Assembly (NCBI RefSeq): GCF_009933255.1
Contig: NZ_MAEI01000052.1
Span: forward strand, 76,802 to 140,801
Length of the DNA: 64,000 nt
DNA from: Enterococcus diestrammenae
GTDB taxonomy: Bacteria > Bacillota > Bacilli > Lactobacillales > Enterococcaceae
Reading direction: 5' to 3'
Shown here piece by piece: positions 55,906-64,000 of the stretch; the first letter of the stretch is position 1; each line of letters opens with the position of its first letter. Position numbers and translations under genes: made by a program. Below the pieces are notes generated by a model, which was not told the DNA's origin, did no database searches, and saw only the letters and a list, made by a program, of their open reading frames with translations.

Positions 55906-56279
55906 ATTACATCTCCTTAGTTTTAAATACACCCTCATTCTAACGAGACTTTCTTCACAAATCTAACTTTATGCTTGTGAATTTGACAAAAATAAAAGGA
56001 TTTCAAACTTTCTTAATTTCCTCCTATATTATCAATAATTCCATTACTTTCTGAAAGGAAAACCTTTGCAAAAAATTCACAAAAGAAGTTTTTCACACTT
56101 ATTTCGTCTTTTTCTCCTCTAGTGAAGAAAAACACAAATAAAATATAACAGTACACCTGATATTTTAATACAGCAAAACACTGGTACCTCATCACTAAAA
56201 AGAGTTTTTTGCACCCCCGTTACTCCTGACATCATGGTAAACTGGATACAGTTATTTTCACAAAGGAAGGAGCCTCACC
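55906..56279. other. AT-rich divergent region between nox and the qnr-like gene
   Basis: 374 bases with no supportable gene. Contains three Rex-like half-sites (TTCACAA at 55954, TTGTGAA at 55975, TTCACAA near 56073) but no full 18-base Rex palindrome. Confidence 0.4.
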
Positions 56280-56912
56280 ATGAAAAAAACACAGGCCATC
56301 AGCTCCCCCCAGTTAAACAATCTTTCTCCCGGCGCTTTTTTCTTAGACGACGAAGAAATTTACCAAAATTGTCTCTTCCAAGATAGCGATCAAAGCTACC
56401 TCACCTGTCATAACCTTGTCTTACGCCAGTGTCAGCTAGAAAAAGTCATCCTTGTCAAAAATCGCCTCGAGCGGTTTGAAGCTAGCAATGTCCTCTTTGA
56501 CAAGTGTGATTTAGCCAATACCGAACTGTTGGGCGCAAGCTTTCATCAAGTTACCTTTCGCCATTGCAAACTGACTAGCACTAACTTTGCTGAAAGCTAC
56601 TTGCGGGATGTCATTTTTCAAGACTGCTTACTGGATTACGCCTCATTTGCTAATACGAACCTCAAAAGTATCGCCTTTTCCAACTGTCGCCTGCGGGAAG
56701 CCGAGTTTTACGACCTGACTTGGAAAAATCTCCAACTAAAACAAAATGATCTCCACGGCACCAACTGGCTCCACACATCTTTAGCTGGTCTGGATTTCAC
56801 CACGAACACTTTCGAAAAAATCGGCTTATCTGCCGAACAGTTAAAAGGGCTGACGGTGGATCCGGCCCAGGCCTTGGTAATTGGTGCCAGTTTGGGGTTG
56901 GTCATTGCGTAA
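56280..56912 (+). CDS. qnr: Qnr-like pentapeptide repeat protein
   Basis: 210 residues made of pentapeptide repeats with central Phe/Leu (CDLANTELLGASFHQVTF, CLLDYASFANTNLKSIAF, NDLHGTNWLHTSLAGLDF) from about residue 28 to 185. The C-terminal LGLVIA and the overall length match chromosomal enterococcal Qnr proteins (EfsQnr type). Such right-handed beta-helices mimic DNA, bind gyrase/topoisomerase IV and give low-level fluoroquinolone protection. Ribosome site GGAAGGAG before the ATG. Resistance is not proven from sequence. Confidence 0.82.
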   Translation: MKKTQAISSPQLNNLSPGAFFLDDEEIYQNCLFQDSDQSYLTCHNLVLRQCQLEKVILVKNRLERFEASNVLFDKCDLANTELLGASFHQVTFRHCKLTSTNFAESYLRDVIFQDCLLDYASFANTNLKSIAFSNCRLREAEFYDLTWKNLQLKQNDLHGTNWLHTSLAGLDFTTNTFEKIGLSAEQLKGLTVDPAQALVIGASLGLVIA

Positions 56913-56976
56913 TGGTAAATCAAAAGAGACAAGAACCAGGCTAGCCAATCAACTAACCTGATTTTTGTCTCTTCAT

Positions 56977-57443
56977 TTATAAAACGCGTTTGACCAGCGT
57001 CCCCTCTTTTGTTTCATTTTCGATAGTAAAGCCATTTTTCAAAAAAGTGACACCGCTGGATTTCCTGGAGCTAAGTGATCAAAAAGCGTCGTTAATTGGT
57101 TAACCGTCGCCGCCTGGATCAATAGTTTTAACCCTTGATCACCAAATCCCTGCCCGCGATATGGACTAAAAATGATTACATCACACAAATAGCGCTGACT
57201 CTCCTCGTCAAAATGATAGGCAACTTCGCCCACAAATTCCTCCGTTTGGCTCTTTTTTAAATAACGGTAAAAAAAGGCTGGTGAATGACTAGCCACCTAA
57301 CGTTGGTGCCAGTTTTTCCAGCGTTCTTCAGGAAAAGCGATTGTCCCTCCATAGGCTTCATTATACGTCATCGTCGCTTCATCGGCTAAAAGTCGTTGAC
57401 GAAAAGCCAATTCGTCAAGTTTCGGTTCGTGTAAAACTAACAT
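56977..57443 (-). pseudogene. GNAT acetyltransferase gene broken by a stop and a frameshift
   Basis: An ATG at 57443 opens 48 codons ending in WHQR, then TAG (57297-57299), where Trp (TGG) is expected. The same frame resumes with VASHSPAFFYRYLKK and the GNAT motif IIFSPYRGQGFGDQGLKLL. It then fails again at PAVSLF, where a run of six Ts should be seven. In the other frame the natural end follows: LKNGFTIENETKEGTLVKRVL. Two independent lesions mean the gene is inactive. Family: small GNAT with a C-terminal GNPAVSLFLKNGF motif. Confidence 0.85.
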
Positions 57444-57464
57444 AAAACACCCCAGTCCCTTTAT

Positions 57465-58370
57465 TTATTTGATCTTCCGCCACATTGCTAATAACATCCA
57501 CACCGCCAAAACAATACTGATCAGCATCGCGATTCCCCAGCCAAACACCGAGTTTGAAAAAGGCAACGGCACATTCATCCCGAAAAAGCCAGTGACAATT
57601 GTGGGAACCGTCAATAACAAAGACCAGATTGTCAAAAACTTCATGGTATCGTTTAGATTGTTATTTAATAAATTGTTATAGGCACCGGAAAGCTGCTCCA
57701 AAACTTGCGAGGCCAACTGGGTCATTTCCACCGCTTGCTTCGCTTCAATCAAGGCATCCTCCAGCTGTTCTTTTTCCACTTCATTGAGATGATGGTAGAT
57801 GCTTTGGGCTTGCACTTGTTGCAACAACACCGCGTTTTGCTTAGTAGCTGATACCAGATAAACCAGTCCAATTTCCAAATCACTCATGGCAATCAAATTT
57901 TTATTGGTGGTTTTTTCCCTTAACTTGTTATTTAGGCGCGTTCGTTGACTATTAACCTCTTCAATCAAAGGGAAAAAGGCGTCACTGATGACAAACAAGG
58001 TATGAAATAACAAACTATACTCACTTTGTAGCGGTGTTTTGTGTAAAATACGCTCCATCAGTTCGTTGACATATTGCGTTTGCACAGTCGTAAAGGTAAA
58101 CAACCGGCCCCCTTTGATAATAAACGTCATCGGACTAGTTTCGTAATGATTTTCGGTTTTTTCTCGATGAGGGACATTAAAGATTAACAAAAACGCCTGA
58201 GTTTCCGAATCAAACTCCACCCGCGCTCGTTCATTTCTATCTAGTGAGTAAGTCAACATCTCGTCTGAAATCTGATATTTCTCTTGTACCAGACGGATAG
58301 TCTCTACTTCATGGGCGTCTACTTGAACCCATGCGGATTTTCCCTCATTAAAACTGCGAATTTTTTCCAT
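57465..58370 (-). CDS. CorA-family divalent cation transporter
   Basis: 301 residues. A long soluble N-terminal domain (beta-alpha funnel plus long helix about 130-240) is followed by two membrane helices at the C-terminus, the first ending in the signature FFGMNVPLP (about 268). Forms a pentameric Mg2+ (or Co2+/Zn2+) channel in the membrane. ATG at 58370 has GGAGG six bases away. Confidence 0.92.
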   Translation of the reverse strand: MEKIRSFNEGKSAWVQVDAHEVETIRLVQEKYQISDEMLTYSLDRNERARVEFDSETQAFLLIFNVPHREKTENHYETSPMTFIIKGGRLFTFTTVQTQYVNELMERILHKTPLQSEYSLLFHTLFVISDAFFPLIEEVNSQRTRLNNKLREKTTNKNLIAMSDLEIGLVYLVSATKQNAVLLQQVQAQSIYHHLNEVEKEQLEDALIEAKQAVEMTQLASQVLEQLSGAYNNLLNNNLNDTMKFLTIWSLLLTVPTIVTGFFGMNVPLPFSNSVFGWGIAMLISIVLAVWMLLAMWRKIK

Positions 58371-58544
58371 CCGCTCCCTCCTCAGCAATAATCATCCTAC
58401 TATTACTTTCATTATAACAGTAGTCCAGACAATGCCCAAAGAAAGGGACTAATGCCGAAGAGAGCTAGTTCTTGAAGCCAGACATTTCTAGACTTGGTAT
58501 GATGGAATTTTCATTTGTGAAAAATTAATAATACCTTAGTCTAC

Positions 58545-58590
58545 AAAAACAGCGACGGGAAAGCCTTCAACAAGATTCCCCACCGCTGCT
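58545..58590 (-). terminator. Terminator of the deoxynucleoside kinase gene
   Basis: Minus strand GCAGCGGTGGGGAA...TTCCCGTCGCTG with an internal mismatch, followed by five Ts. Confidence 0.75.
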
Positions 58591-58613
58591 TCAACTATTT
58601 CAGCTAATCTAAC

Positions 58614-59273
58614 TCAGCCCACCGTCTGCATATGACGGGTTTCAGCCAATTTTTCGTCAATCAAACGCAAGACTTCCACCGCTGCTTGCTCGTCTTCCAC
58701 GAAGTTCAACAAATCGCCATTGATTTGGATTTTTGGACTTTCATTATAAGCCTCAAACCAAGCATCATAACGACTATTTAGCTCTTTGTAGTAATCGTAG
58801 AGGCTCGGATCGTAGTCCAATTGTTCATAAGGACGACCCCGTTTTTCAATCCGGGCTAGCATCGTTTCAAAGGAGACTTTGATGTGCACCAAAAGATCGG
58901 GATGTTTTTTATGAGCCGCATAAGGCAATTCTTCCAACATATTCGCCAACAGTTCGTCATAAACCCGGACTTCCGTTTCTGTCGCCCGACCGAGGTCCGC
59001 ATTCAAATGAAATAACAACGAATCCTCGTAAATGGAACGGTCCAAAACATTGTCTTCATTTTTCAAAGCTTGTTTAATACTATCAAAACGCTTGTTCAAA
59101 AAGTAAATTTGCAACAAAAAAGCATATTTATTGGGATCAGCATAAAAAAGCGGCAACACTTCATTGTTATCCACAGATTCATAGAAAGCTTCACTGCCTA
59201 AGTGATTGGCAATCATCTCCGTCAAACTTGATTTTCCCGCACCGATTGTCCCTGCTAATACGATCACAGCCAT
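58614..59273 (-). CDS. Deoxynucleoside kinase (dAdo/dGuo/dCyd type)
   Basis: 219 residues. P-loop VLAGTIGAGKSSLTEM (5-20), the ERS-like motif LDRSIYEDSLLF (about 77-88) and LID arginines RIEKRGRPYE (about 141-150). This pattern is that of the Firmicutes dAK/dGK family, which phosphorylates purine deoxynucleosides or deoxycytidine for salvage. Specificity cannot be told by eye. Divergent from the mevalonate operon. Confidence 0.9.
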   Translation of the reverse strand: MAVIVLAGTIGAGKSSLTEMIANHLGSEAFYESVDNNEVLPLFYADPNKYAFLLQIYFLNKRFDSIKQALKNEDNVLDRSIYEDSLLFHLNADLGRATETEVRVYDELLANMLEELPYAAHKKHPDLLVHIKVSFETMLARIEKRGRPYEQLDYDPSLYDYYKELNSRYDAWFEAYNESPKIQINGDLLNFVEDEQAAVEVLRLIDEKLAETRHMQTVG

Positions 59274-59465
59274 CGTCCTCCAACTCTCATTCGTCTCATT
59301 ATTGTGCCCTCAAAAAGTCACTTGAGCCACTATAACGCAGAAAACGGTTTACGGTCAAATGAATCTACTGCACTCATTTCTAATTAAACAAATCGCAAAA
59401 TCTAGGGCTTTTTCCAAAAATTCATTAAGAAACCGCTGGAAATCCCAGCATTTTTTCTGAAACTC

Positions 59466-59494
59466 TTAACGGAATCCCGATTATTTAGTAGAAT
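59466..59494 (+). promoter_or_regulatory. Promoter of the mevalonate operon
   Basis: -35 TTAACG (59466-59471), 17 bases, -10 TAGAAT (59489-59494). The leader 59500-59628 contains GGTGGT/ACCACC and ATGGGC/GCCCA pairs and longer matching arms (GGTTTCCACTTTGT with ACAAATGAACC), so it is structured, but it resembles no riboswitch I know. Confidence 0.6.
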
Positions 59495-59628
59495 AAGGAA
59501 GCGAGGAAAATGACAACTTTGTCAGGTTTCCACTTTGTCGGTGGTCTCGGTACCACCATGAACCACTACAAATGAACCAGAATGGGCTTTTTTTTGCCCA
59601 AATTCAGTAATAAATGAGGTGCACGATT

Positions 59629-60576
59629 GTGAGGGAGCTTGCCACCGGTCAGGCCAATGGAAAAATCATCTTAATGGGAGAACACGCTGTCGTCTATGGT
59701 GAGCCGGCGATTGCGTTGCCTTTTTCGGCGGCTCAAGTGACGGCTACGATCCAGTCGGCGCCAGAAGATTGGCTAGATTCTAGCTATTTTTCTGGTCCTT
59801 TAACCAAAGCCCCCACTGCCTTAAACAACCTCAAAGAATTATTACACCTTTTACGTCACGATTTTGCTACCGGCCCAGTTATTTGCCGCATCACTAGCAC
59901 TATCCCTGCCGAACGGGGGATGGGGTCGAGTGCGGCGGTGGCGGTAGCGGTGACCCGCGCCTTTTTGGCTTGGCAGCAAGTGGAAGAAACGCCCACTGGT
60001 CTGTTACAATATGTAAATACTTCCGAAAAAATCGCCCACGGCAATCCTAGTGGCATCGATGCCGCAGCCACTAGTGGCACCGAGCCGATTTTATTTGAAC
60101 GTCAACAACCCTTTATCCCTTTTCCCCTTAACTTGGATGGCTGCCTGATCGTCGCTGATACGGGAGTCAAAGGGAAAACCCGCGATACCGTGGCGGATGT
60201 GGCTCATTTGATGTCAGTTGCTCCCACTGCTACCAAGCAAATTATTACTCGTTTAGGAGACTTGACGCGAGAAGCCAAAACGGCAATTTCTGCCAACCAG
60301 TCCTATCACCTTGGCAATTTAATGAATGAAGCTCAAGCCTTGTTGCAACAGCTTTCTGTCAGCAACGGCACCTTAGATCATCTGGTACAAGTCGCTTTGA
60401 ACAATGGTGCCCTCGGAGCCAAACTAACTGGGGGTGGACGAGGTGGTTGTATGATCGCTTTAGCCAGTGACCCCCAAAGCGCAGCAATTATCGCCAATCA
60501 ACTAACCGCAGCTGGCGCCCAAGAAACTTGGTTACAAGCATTAGGCTGCCGTCCTGCCGTTTCTGCTTGGTTGTAA
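59629..60576 (+). CDS. mvaK1: Mevalonate kinase
   Basis: 315-residue GHMP kinase. Motif 1 ANGKIILMGEHAVVYGEPA (about 8-27), motif 2 PAERGMGSSAAVAVAV (about 87-102), motif 3 LTGGGRGGCMIAL (about 271-283). Phosphorylates mevalonate with ATP. GTG at 59629 has GAGGTG seven bases upstream and gives the family length; an ATG at 59614 overlaps that site. First gene of mvaK1-mvaD-mvaK2-fni. Confidence 0.96.
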   Translation: MRELATGQANGKIILMGEHAVVYGEPAIALPFSAAQVTATIQSAPEDWLDSSYFSGPLTKAPTALNNLKELLHLLRHDFATGPVICRITSTIPAERGMGSSAAVAVAVTRAFLAWQQVEETPTGLLQYVNTSEKIAHGNPSGIDAAATSGTEPILFERQQPFIPFPLNLDGCLIVADTGVKGKTRDTVADVAHLMSVAPTATKQIITRLGDLTREAKTAISANQSYHLGNLMNEAQALLQQLSVSNGTLDHLVQVALNNGALGAKLTGGGRGGCMIALASDPQSAAIIANQLTAAGAQETWLQALGCRPAVSAWL

Positions 60577-60651
60577 TTTCACTAAACAACCATTTTTTCT
60601 GTTTTATTAGCATTTGCTATCCTATTATTCTTGCAAGGAGCACCTTATTTT

Positions 60652-61626
60652 ATGCACACTGGAAAAGCCCGGGCCTACACCAATATCGCCTTGATTAAAT
60701 ACTGGGGCAAAAAAGATGAAGAATTGATTCTTCCGATGAACAACAGCTTATCCCTTACCTTAGACGCTTTTTATACGGAAACGACCGTCAGCTTCGACCC
60801 TGCGTTGCAAGCTGACACTTTTCTGTTAGATGGTCAACTGCAAAACACTGCGGCTACTGCTAAAATTAGCCGGTTTCTCGATTTACTCCGAGAGCTAGCC
60901 GGTACAAAACTTAGAGCAGCGGTGACCAGCGAGAATTTTGTCCCTACTGCAGCCGGTCTAGCTTCTTCCGCCAGCGGACTAGCCGCTTTAGCAGCTGCTG
61001 GAAATGCTGCCTTACAACTAGGGCTTGATGACAGCCAACTATCTCGTCTGGCTCGTCGGGGCTCCGGATCTGCCTGTCGCAGTATTTTCGGCGGCTTTGT
61101 CGAATGGGAACAAGGAACTGATGATATCACTAGCTTGGCTCATCCCCTTGCTGCCAATGGTTTTGAAAATGATTTGGCGATGCTTTTCGTCTTGATCAAC
61201 GACAAACAAAAAGACGTCTCCAGCCGTGATGGTATGCGCCGGACCGTGGCAACGTCCGCCTTTTACCCAGGTTGGTTAGCTAGTCTCCCTGAAGATCTAG
61301 CTGCCATCAAACAAGCCATCGCTACCCAAGACTTCACTGCCTTGGGGAGAATTACTGAAGCTAACGGCCTCAAGATGCACGCCACCACCTTGGCGGCAGT
61401 TCCGCCTTTTACTTATTGGTCGCCTCAGAGTTTGCTGGCGATGGATTTGGTCCGTCAGCTGCGGGCCACGGGTACCGAATGTTATTTCACTATGGATGCC
61501 GGTCCCAACGTCAAAGTATTGTGCCGTCGCCAAGATGAAGCTGCTGTTCAACAAGCATTTTCTAACAGCTTCTCCTCAGACCGGCTAATTTTAGCCCATG
61601 CTGGCCCTGGCATCAGTTATCTCTAA
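60652..61626 (+). CDS. mvaD: Diphosphomevalonate decarboxylase
   Basis: 324-residue GHMP-fold enzyme converting mevalonate diphosphate to isopentenyl diphosphate. Conserved NIALIKYWGKKDEELILP (about 11-28), AGLASSASGLAALA (about 98-111), GSGSACRSIFGGF (about 131-143), and MDAGPNVKVL near the end. ATG at 60652; AAGGAG upstream. Confidence 0.97.
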   Translation: MHTGKARAYTNIALIKYWGKKDEELILPMNNSLSLTLDAFYTETTVSFDPALQADTFLLDGQLQNTAATAKISRFLDLLRELAGTKLRAAVTSENFVPTAAGLASSASGLAALAAAGNAALQLGLDDSQLSRLARRGSGSACRSIFGGFVEWEQGTDDITSLAHPLAANGFENDLAMLFVLINDKQKDVSSRDGMRRTVATSAFYPGWLASLPEDLAAIKQAIATQDFTALGRITEANGLKMHATTLAAVPPFTYWSPQSLLAMDLVRQLRATGTECYFTMDAGPNVKVLCRRQDEAAVQQAFSNSFSSDRLILAHAGPGISYL

Positions 61627-61687
61627 GACAAATTATTCGTTATCGATATTTTTAAATACCGATACACTCAGTTAGGAGTCTCTTTTT

Positions 61688-62764
61688 ATGATTGAAGTAT
61701 CCGTCCCCGGGAAACTCTTTATCGCCGGTGAATACGCCGTGGTGGAGCCCGGTCATCCTGCCGTGATCGTCGCGGTGGACCAATTTATTACCGTCACGAT
61801 TGCCAAAACCCAAGGCAACGGTAGCATCCAATCGCAACAATACAGCGATTTGCCCATCAAATGGACTCGCCGCAAAAACCAGCTAGTCCTAGATGTCCGG
61901 GAAAATCCTTTTCACTATATTTTGGCGGCGATTCATTTGACTGAAAAATACGCCCAAGAACAAGGACGGACGCTCGCCTTCTACGACTTAAAAGTCACCA
62001 GTGAACTGGACAATTCCAGCGGTCGCAAATACGGGCTAGGCTCAAGTGGTGCCGTCACGGTAGCCACCGTCAAAGCCCTTGACGCCTTCTATGGTTTGGG
62101 CATGGATCAGATGACTGTCTTCAAAATTTCCGCCTTGGCCCACTTAGAAGTCCAAGGCAATGGTTCTTGTGGCGATATTGCCGCTAGTTGCTACGGCGGC
62201 TGGATTGCCTTTTCCACTTTCGATCCCCAGTGGGTCAAAACCGCCCAAGAAACACTTACCATGACCGAACTTTTGCAAGCCACTTGGCCTCAGTTGATGA
62301 TTCAGCCCCTTGCTGCTCCGAAAAACCTGCGCCTCTTGATTGGCTGGACGGGTAGCCCTGCTTCCACCAGTGATTTGGTGGATCAAGTCCACGAGTCCAA
62401 GGAACATCGTCAAGAGCGCTATCGCGAATTTCTCGCGGATAGTCGCCAATGCGTCGAGGAAATGATTCAAGCCTTCAATCAAAAAAATATCCCTTTGATT
62501 AAAGAAAAAATCATCGAAAATCGCGGTCTCTTGCATCGGCTGACGCGAATTACCGGTGTCGTTATCGAAACACCGGCTTTGAAGACCATGTGTGATTTAG
62601 CTACTCAATACCACGGAGCGGCTAAATCCTCTGGAGCCGGCGGTGGTGACTGCGGCATCGTTATTACTGACCAAAAAACTGGAATTTTACCTTTGATGAG
62701 CGCTTGGGAAAAAGCTGAAATCATTCCGCTACCGCTGCACGTTTATCATTACCCACAAAACTAA
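61688..62764 (+). CDS. mvaK2: Phosphomevalonate kinase
   Basis: 358-residue GHMP kinase. VPGKLFIAGEYAVVEPGHPA (about 5-24), RKYGLGSSGAVTVATVKAL (about 112-130), and KSSGAGGGDCGIV (about 313-325). Second phosphorylation step of the pathway. Ribosome site TAGGAG. Confidence 0.97.
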   Translation: MIEVSVPGKLFIAGEYAVVEPGHPAVIVAVDQFITVTIAKTQGNGSIQSQQYSDLPIKWTRRKNQLVLDVRENPFHYILAAIHLTEKYAQEQGRTLAFYDLKVTSELDNSSGRKYGLGSSGAVTVATVKALDAFYGLGMDQMTVFKISALAHLEVQGNGSCGDIAASCYGGWIAFSTFDPQWVKTAQETLTMTELLQATWPQLMIQPLAAPKNLRLLIGWTGSPASTSDLVDQVHESKEHRQERYREFLADSRQCVEEMIQAFNQKNIPLIKEKIIENRGLLHRLTRITGVVIETPALKTMCDLATQYHGAAKSSGAGGGDCGIVITDQKTGILPLMSAWEKAEIIPLPLHVYHYPQN

Positions 62765-62774
62765 AACACGACTT

Positions 62775-62803
62775 AAAACCCGGCAATTTGCTTGCCGGGT
62801 TTT
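62775..62803 (+). terminator. Terminator-like hairpin between mvaK2 and fni
   Basis: Perfect 12-bp stem AAAACCCGGCAA / TTGCCGGGTTTT with a five-base loop; the T-run is confined to the stem's 3' end. It may lower fni expression relative to the upstream genes or stabilise the mRNA. Confidence 0.7.
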
Positions 62804-62837
62804 CCCAAAGCATTCACTTTTGATAGGAGGACCTTTG

Positions 62838-63887
62838 ATGAACCGTAAAGACCAACACGCCGACTTGGCCAACGCTTTCTTCCAAGCAGGGCCTAATGAT
62901 TTTGACCTGATTCGCTTGGTCCATACCGGCTTTCCGGAAATGGCTTTAGCAGAAACCGACCTCACCACCGAAATATTGGATACCAAATTGACCGCACCGT
63001 TTTTCATCAATGCCATGACGGGTGGCAGCGACATGACCCGGGAGCTCAACCACAAATTAGCCACCGTCGCCAAAGCAACTGGCTTGATGATGGCTACCGG
63101 TTCTGTCAGCGCTGCCTTAAAAGATCCAACTACTGCGGATAGCTTTACCATCGTACGGGAAACCTATCCCGAGGGTTTTCTGGTAGCCAATATCGGCGCT
63201 GGCTCCTCCGTCACCGATGCCCAGCGAGCAGTGGACTTATTTGAAGCCAATGCTCTACAAGTCCATGTAAATGTTCCCCAAGAACTGGTCATGCCAGAAG
63301 GGGATCGGGATTTTCGTGGCTGGCTTAGCAAAATCGAGGCGATCATCCACCATGTTTCAGTTCCCGTCATCGTCAAAGAAGTTGGTTTTGGCATGAGTCG
63401 TGAAACGGTCCAAGACTTAGTCAACATTGGCGCCAGTGCCATCGACGTCAGTGGCCGGGGGGGAACAAGTTTTACCCAAATCGAAAATGCTCGCCGACCC
63501 CAACAAGAGCTCGCCTACTTGCAAGATTTCGGTCAATCCACCCCAGAATCTTTGCTAGAAGCCTTAGAAGTCCCCCAAATTTTCGACCTCATCGCCTCTG
63601 GTGGTATCCGCAATGCCTACGATATCTACAAAGCCCTTTTACTAGGGGCCCGCGCTTGTGGGGTTTCCGGAAAAATTCTTCATACCGTCAGAAATCAAGG
63701 TATCGAGGCCGGCATCCAACTTGTTGAAGGTTGGAAAAAGCAGTTGCGAATGCTCATGACGCTGACTGGGCAAAAAAATCTGGTAGATCTGCGCCATGTG
63801 CCCCTCGTCTTTTCTGGCAGTCTTCTGGAATGGTGCGAAAACCGGAGCATAGATATCCGCAAATACAGCCTACGAGAACCTTCCTAA
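62838..63887 (+). CDS. fni: Isopentenyl-diphosphate delta-isomerase, type 2
   Basis: 349-residue FMN- and NADPH-dependent isomerase (Idi-2). RKDQHADLA at the N-terminus, FFINAMTGGSDMTRELN (about 60-76), IDVSGRGGTSFTQIEN (about 203-218), IASGGIRNAYD (about 253-263). ATG at 62838 has AGGAGG seven bases upstream. Completes the mevalonate operon, producing dimethylallyl diphosphate. Confidence 0.96.
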   Translation: MNRKDQHADLANAFFQAGPNDFDLIRLVHTGFPEMALAETDLTTEILDTKLTAPFFINAMTGGSDMTRELNHKLATVAKATGLMMATGSVSAALKDPTTADSFTIVRETYPEGFLVANIGAGSSVTDAQRAVDLFEANALQVHVNVPQELVMPEGDRDFRGWLSKIEAIIHHVSVPVIVKEVGFGMSRETVQDLVNIGASAIDVSGRGGTSFTQIENARRPQQELAYLQDFGQSTPESLLEALEVPQIFDLIASGGIRNAYDIYKALLLGARACGVSGKILHTVRNQGIEAGIQLVEGWKKQLRMLMTLTGQKNLVDLRHVPLVFSGSLLEWCENRSIDIRKYSLREPS

Positions 63888-63892
63888 ATAAC

Positions 63893-63975
63893 AAAGCCGG
63901 CCGGTCTTGCTTCCGGAGAATCCCTCGAGTTGTAGTGGGACCGGTAAATGCCAACAAAAGACAGTTGTCATTTAC
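63893..63975 (+). repeat. Dispersed repeat, copy D
   Basis: AAAGCCGGCCGG to ACAGTTGTCATTTA, aligned with copy C (36452-36535) with one or two single-base gaps. It begins six bases after the fni stop and probably continues beyond the window. Confidence 0.8.
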
Positions 63976-64000
63976 CTTGCCGAAGTCAAACATGTTGTAA

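Noticed and set aside
56013..56195. 60-codon minus-strand ORF between nox and the qnr-like gene
   Set aside because: Phe/Tyr/Lys-rich composition from AT-rich DNA and no ribosome site.
59530..59565. Minus-strand GGTGGTACCGAG resembling a T-box antiterminator before the deoxynucleoside kinase gene
   Set aside because: No terminator follows and no specifier stem precedes it; kinase genes are not T-box controlled. The palindrome is better explained as part of the plus-strand leader.

Overview
The window looks like the chromosome of a lactic acid bacterium of the genus Enterococcus or a close relative. The signs are AAGGAGG-type ribosome binding sites, frequent TTG/GTG starts, a complete mevalonate operon (mvaK1-mvaD-mvaK2-fni) instead of the MEP pathway, PepV and PepA peptidases, oleate hydratase, NADH oxidase, a CLC-type fluoride exporter and a chromosomal Qnr-like pentapeptide protein. 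The fluoride exporter and Qnr homologue recall the E. casseliflavus/E. gallinarum group, but the species cannot be fixed from sequence alone. I see no prophage, integrase, transposase or CRISPR array.

Layout. 1-7.8 kb: a glycoside locus with a GH31 alpha-xylosidase (running off the left edge), a GH42 beta-galactosidase and a GH1 phospho-beta-glycosidase in one leftward operon, next to an AraC regulator and a divergent orphan PTS IIC. The enzyme set fits xyloglucan-type side chains. 7.9-9.6 kb: a CLC-F fluoride/proton antiporter behind a fluoride riboswitch with its own terminator. 9.6-17 kb: gluconate kinase, a DUF1456 protein, a membrane XRE regulator, a uridine-kinase-like protein, a FUSC membrane protein, a quinone oxidoreductase, a candidate 33-residue peptide and a purine/cytidine-type deaminase. 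17-26 kb: rlmH, a cluster of DnaA boxes, htrA, ytpR, uspA, a thioredoxin-like protein, pepA, pepV, nnrD and an acetyltransferase. 26-35.7 kb: an OatA-like O-acetyltransferase, a YitT protein, hisS-aspS behind a T-box whose specifier overlaps Asp and His codons, a thioesterase and an FAD lipoprotein resembling fumarate reductase. 35.8-39 kb: a nonsense-interrupted Mrr-like nuclease gene, a gene-free stretch of nearly 900 bp built of dispersed repeats, two unrecognised genes and tRNA-Pro(CGG).

39-48.9 kb: an acyltransferase/SGNH protein overlapping a MORN-repeat protein, ohyA with a TetR regulator, the infC-rpmI-rplT operon with its leader, a GtrII-like membrane glycosyltransferase and GNAT proteins. 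49-54.4 kb: leuABCD with a leader terminator and an unrecognised upstream gene. 54.5-64 kb: nox, the Qnr-like gene, a doubly broken GNAT gene, a CorA transporter, a deoxynucleoside kinase and the mevalonate operon, ending in another copy of a dispersed repeat.

The least explained material is the family of intergenic repeats (near 26.3, 29.5, 36.4-37.1 and 63.9 kb), the DnaA-box cluster between rlmH and htrA, the short peptide at 16.1 kb, and the unknown genes at 37.3, 38.1 and 53.9 kb. Starts were moved to the codon with the best Shine-Dalgarno spacing where the longest open frame lacked one. All homology calls are by eye; no database search was run.
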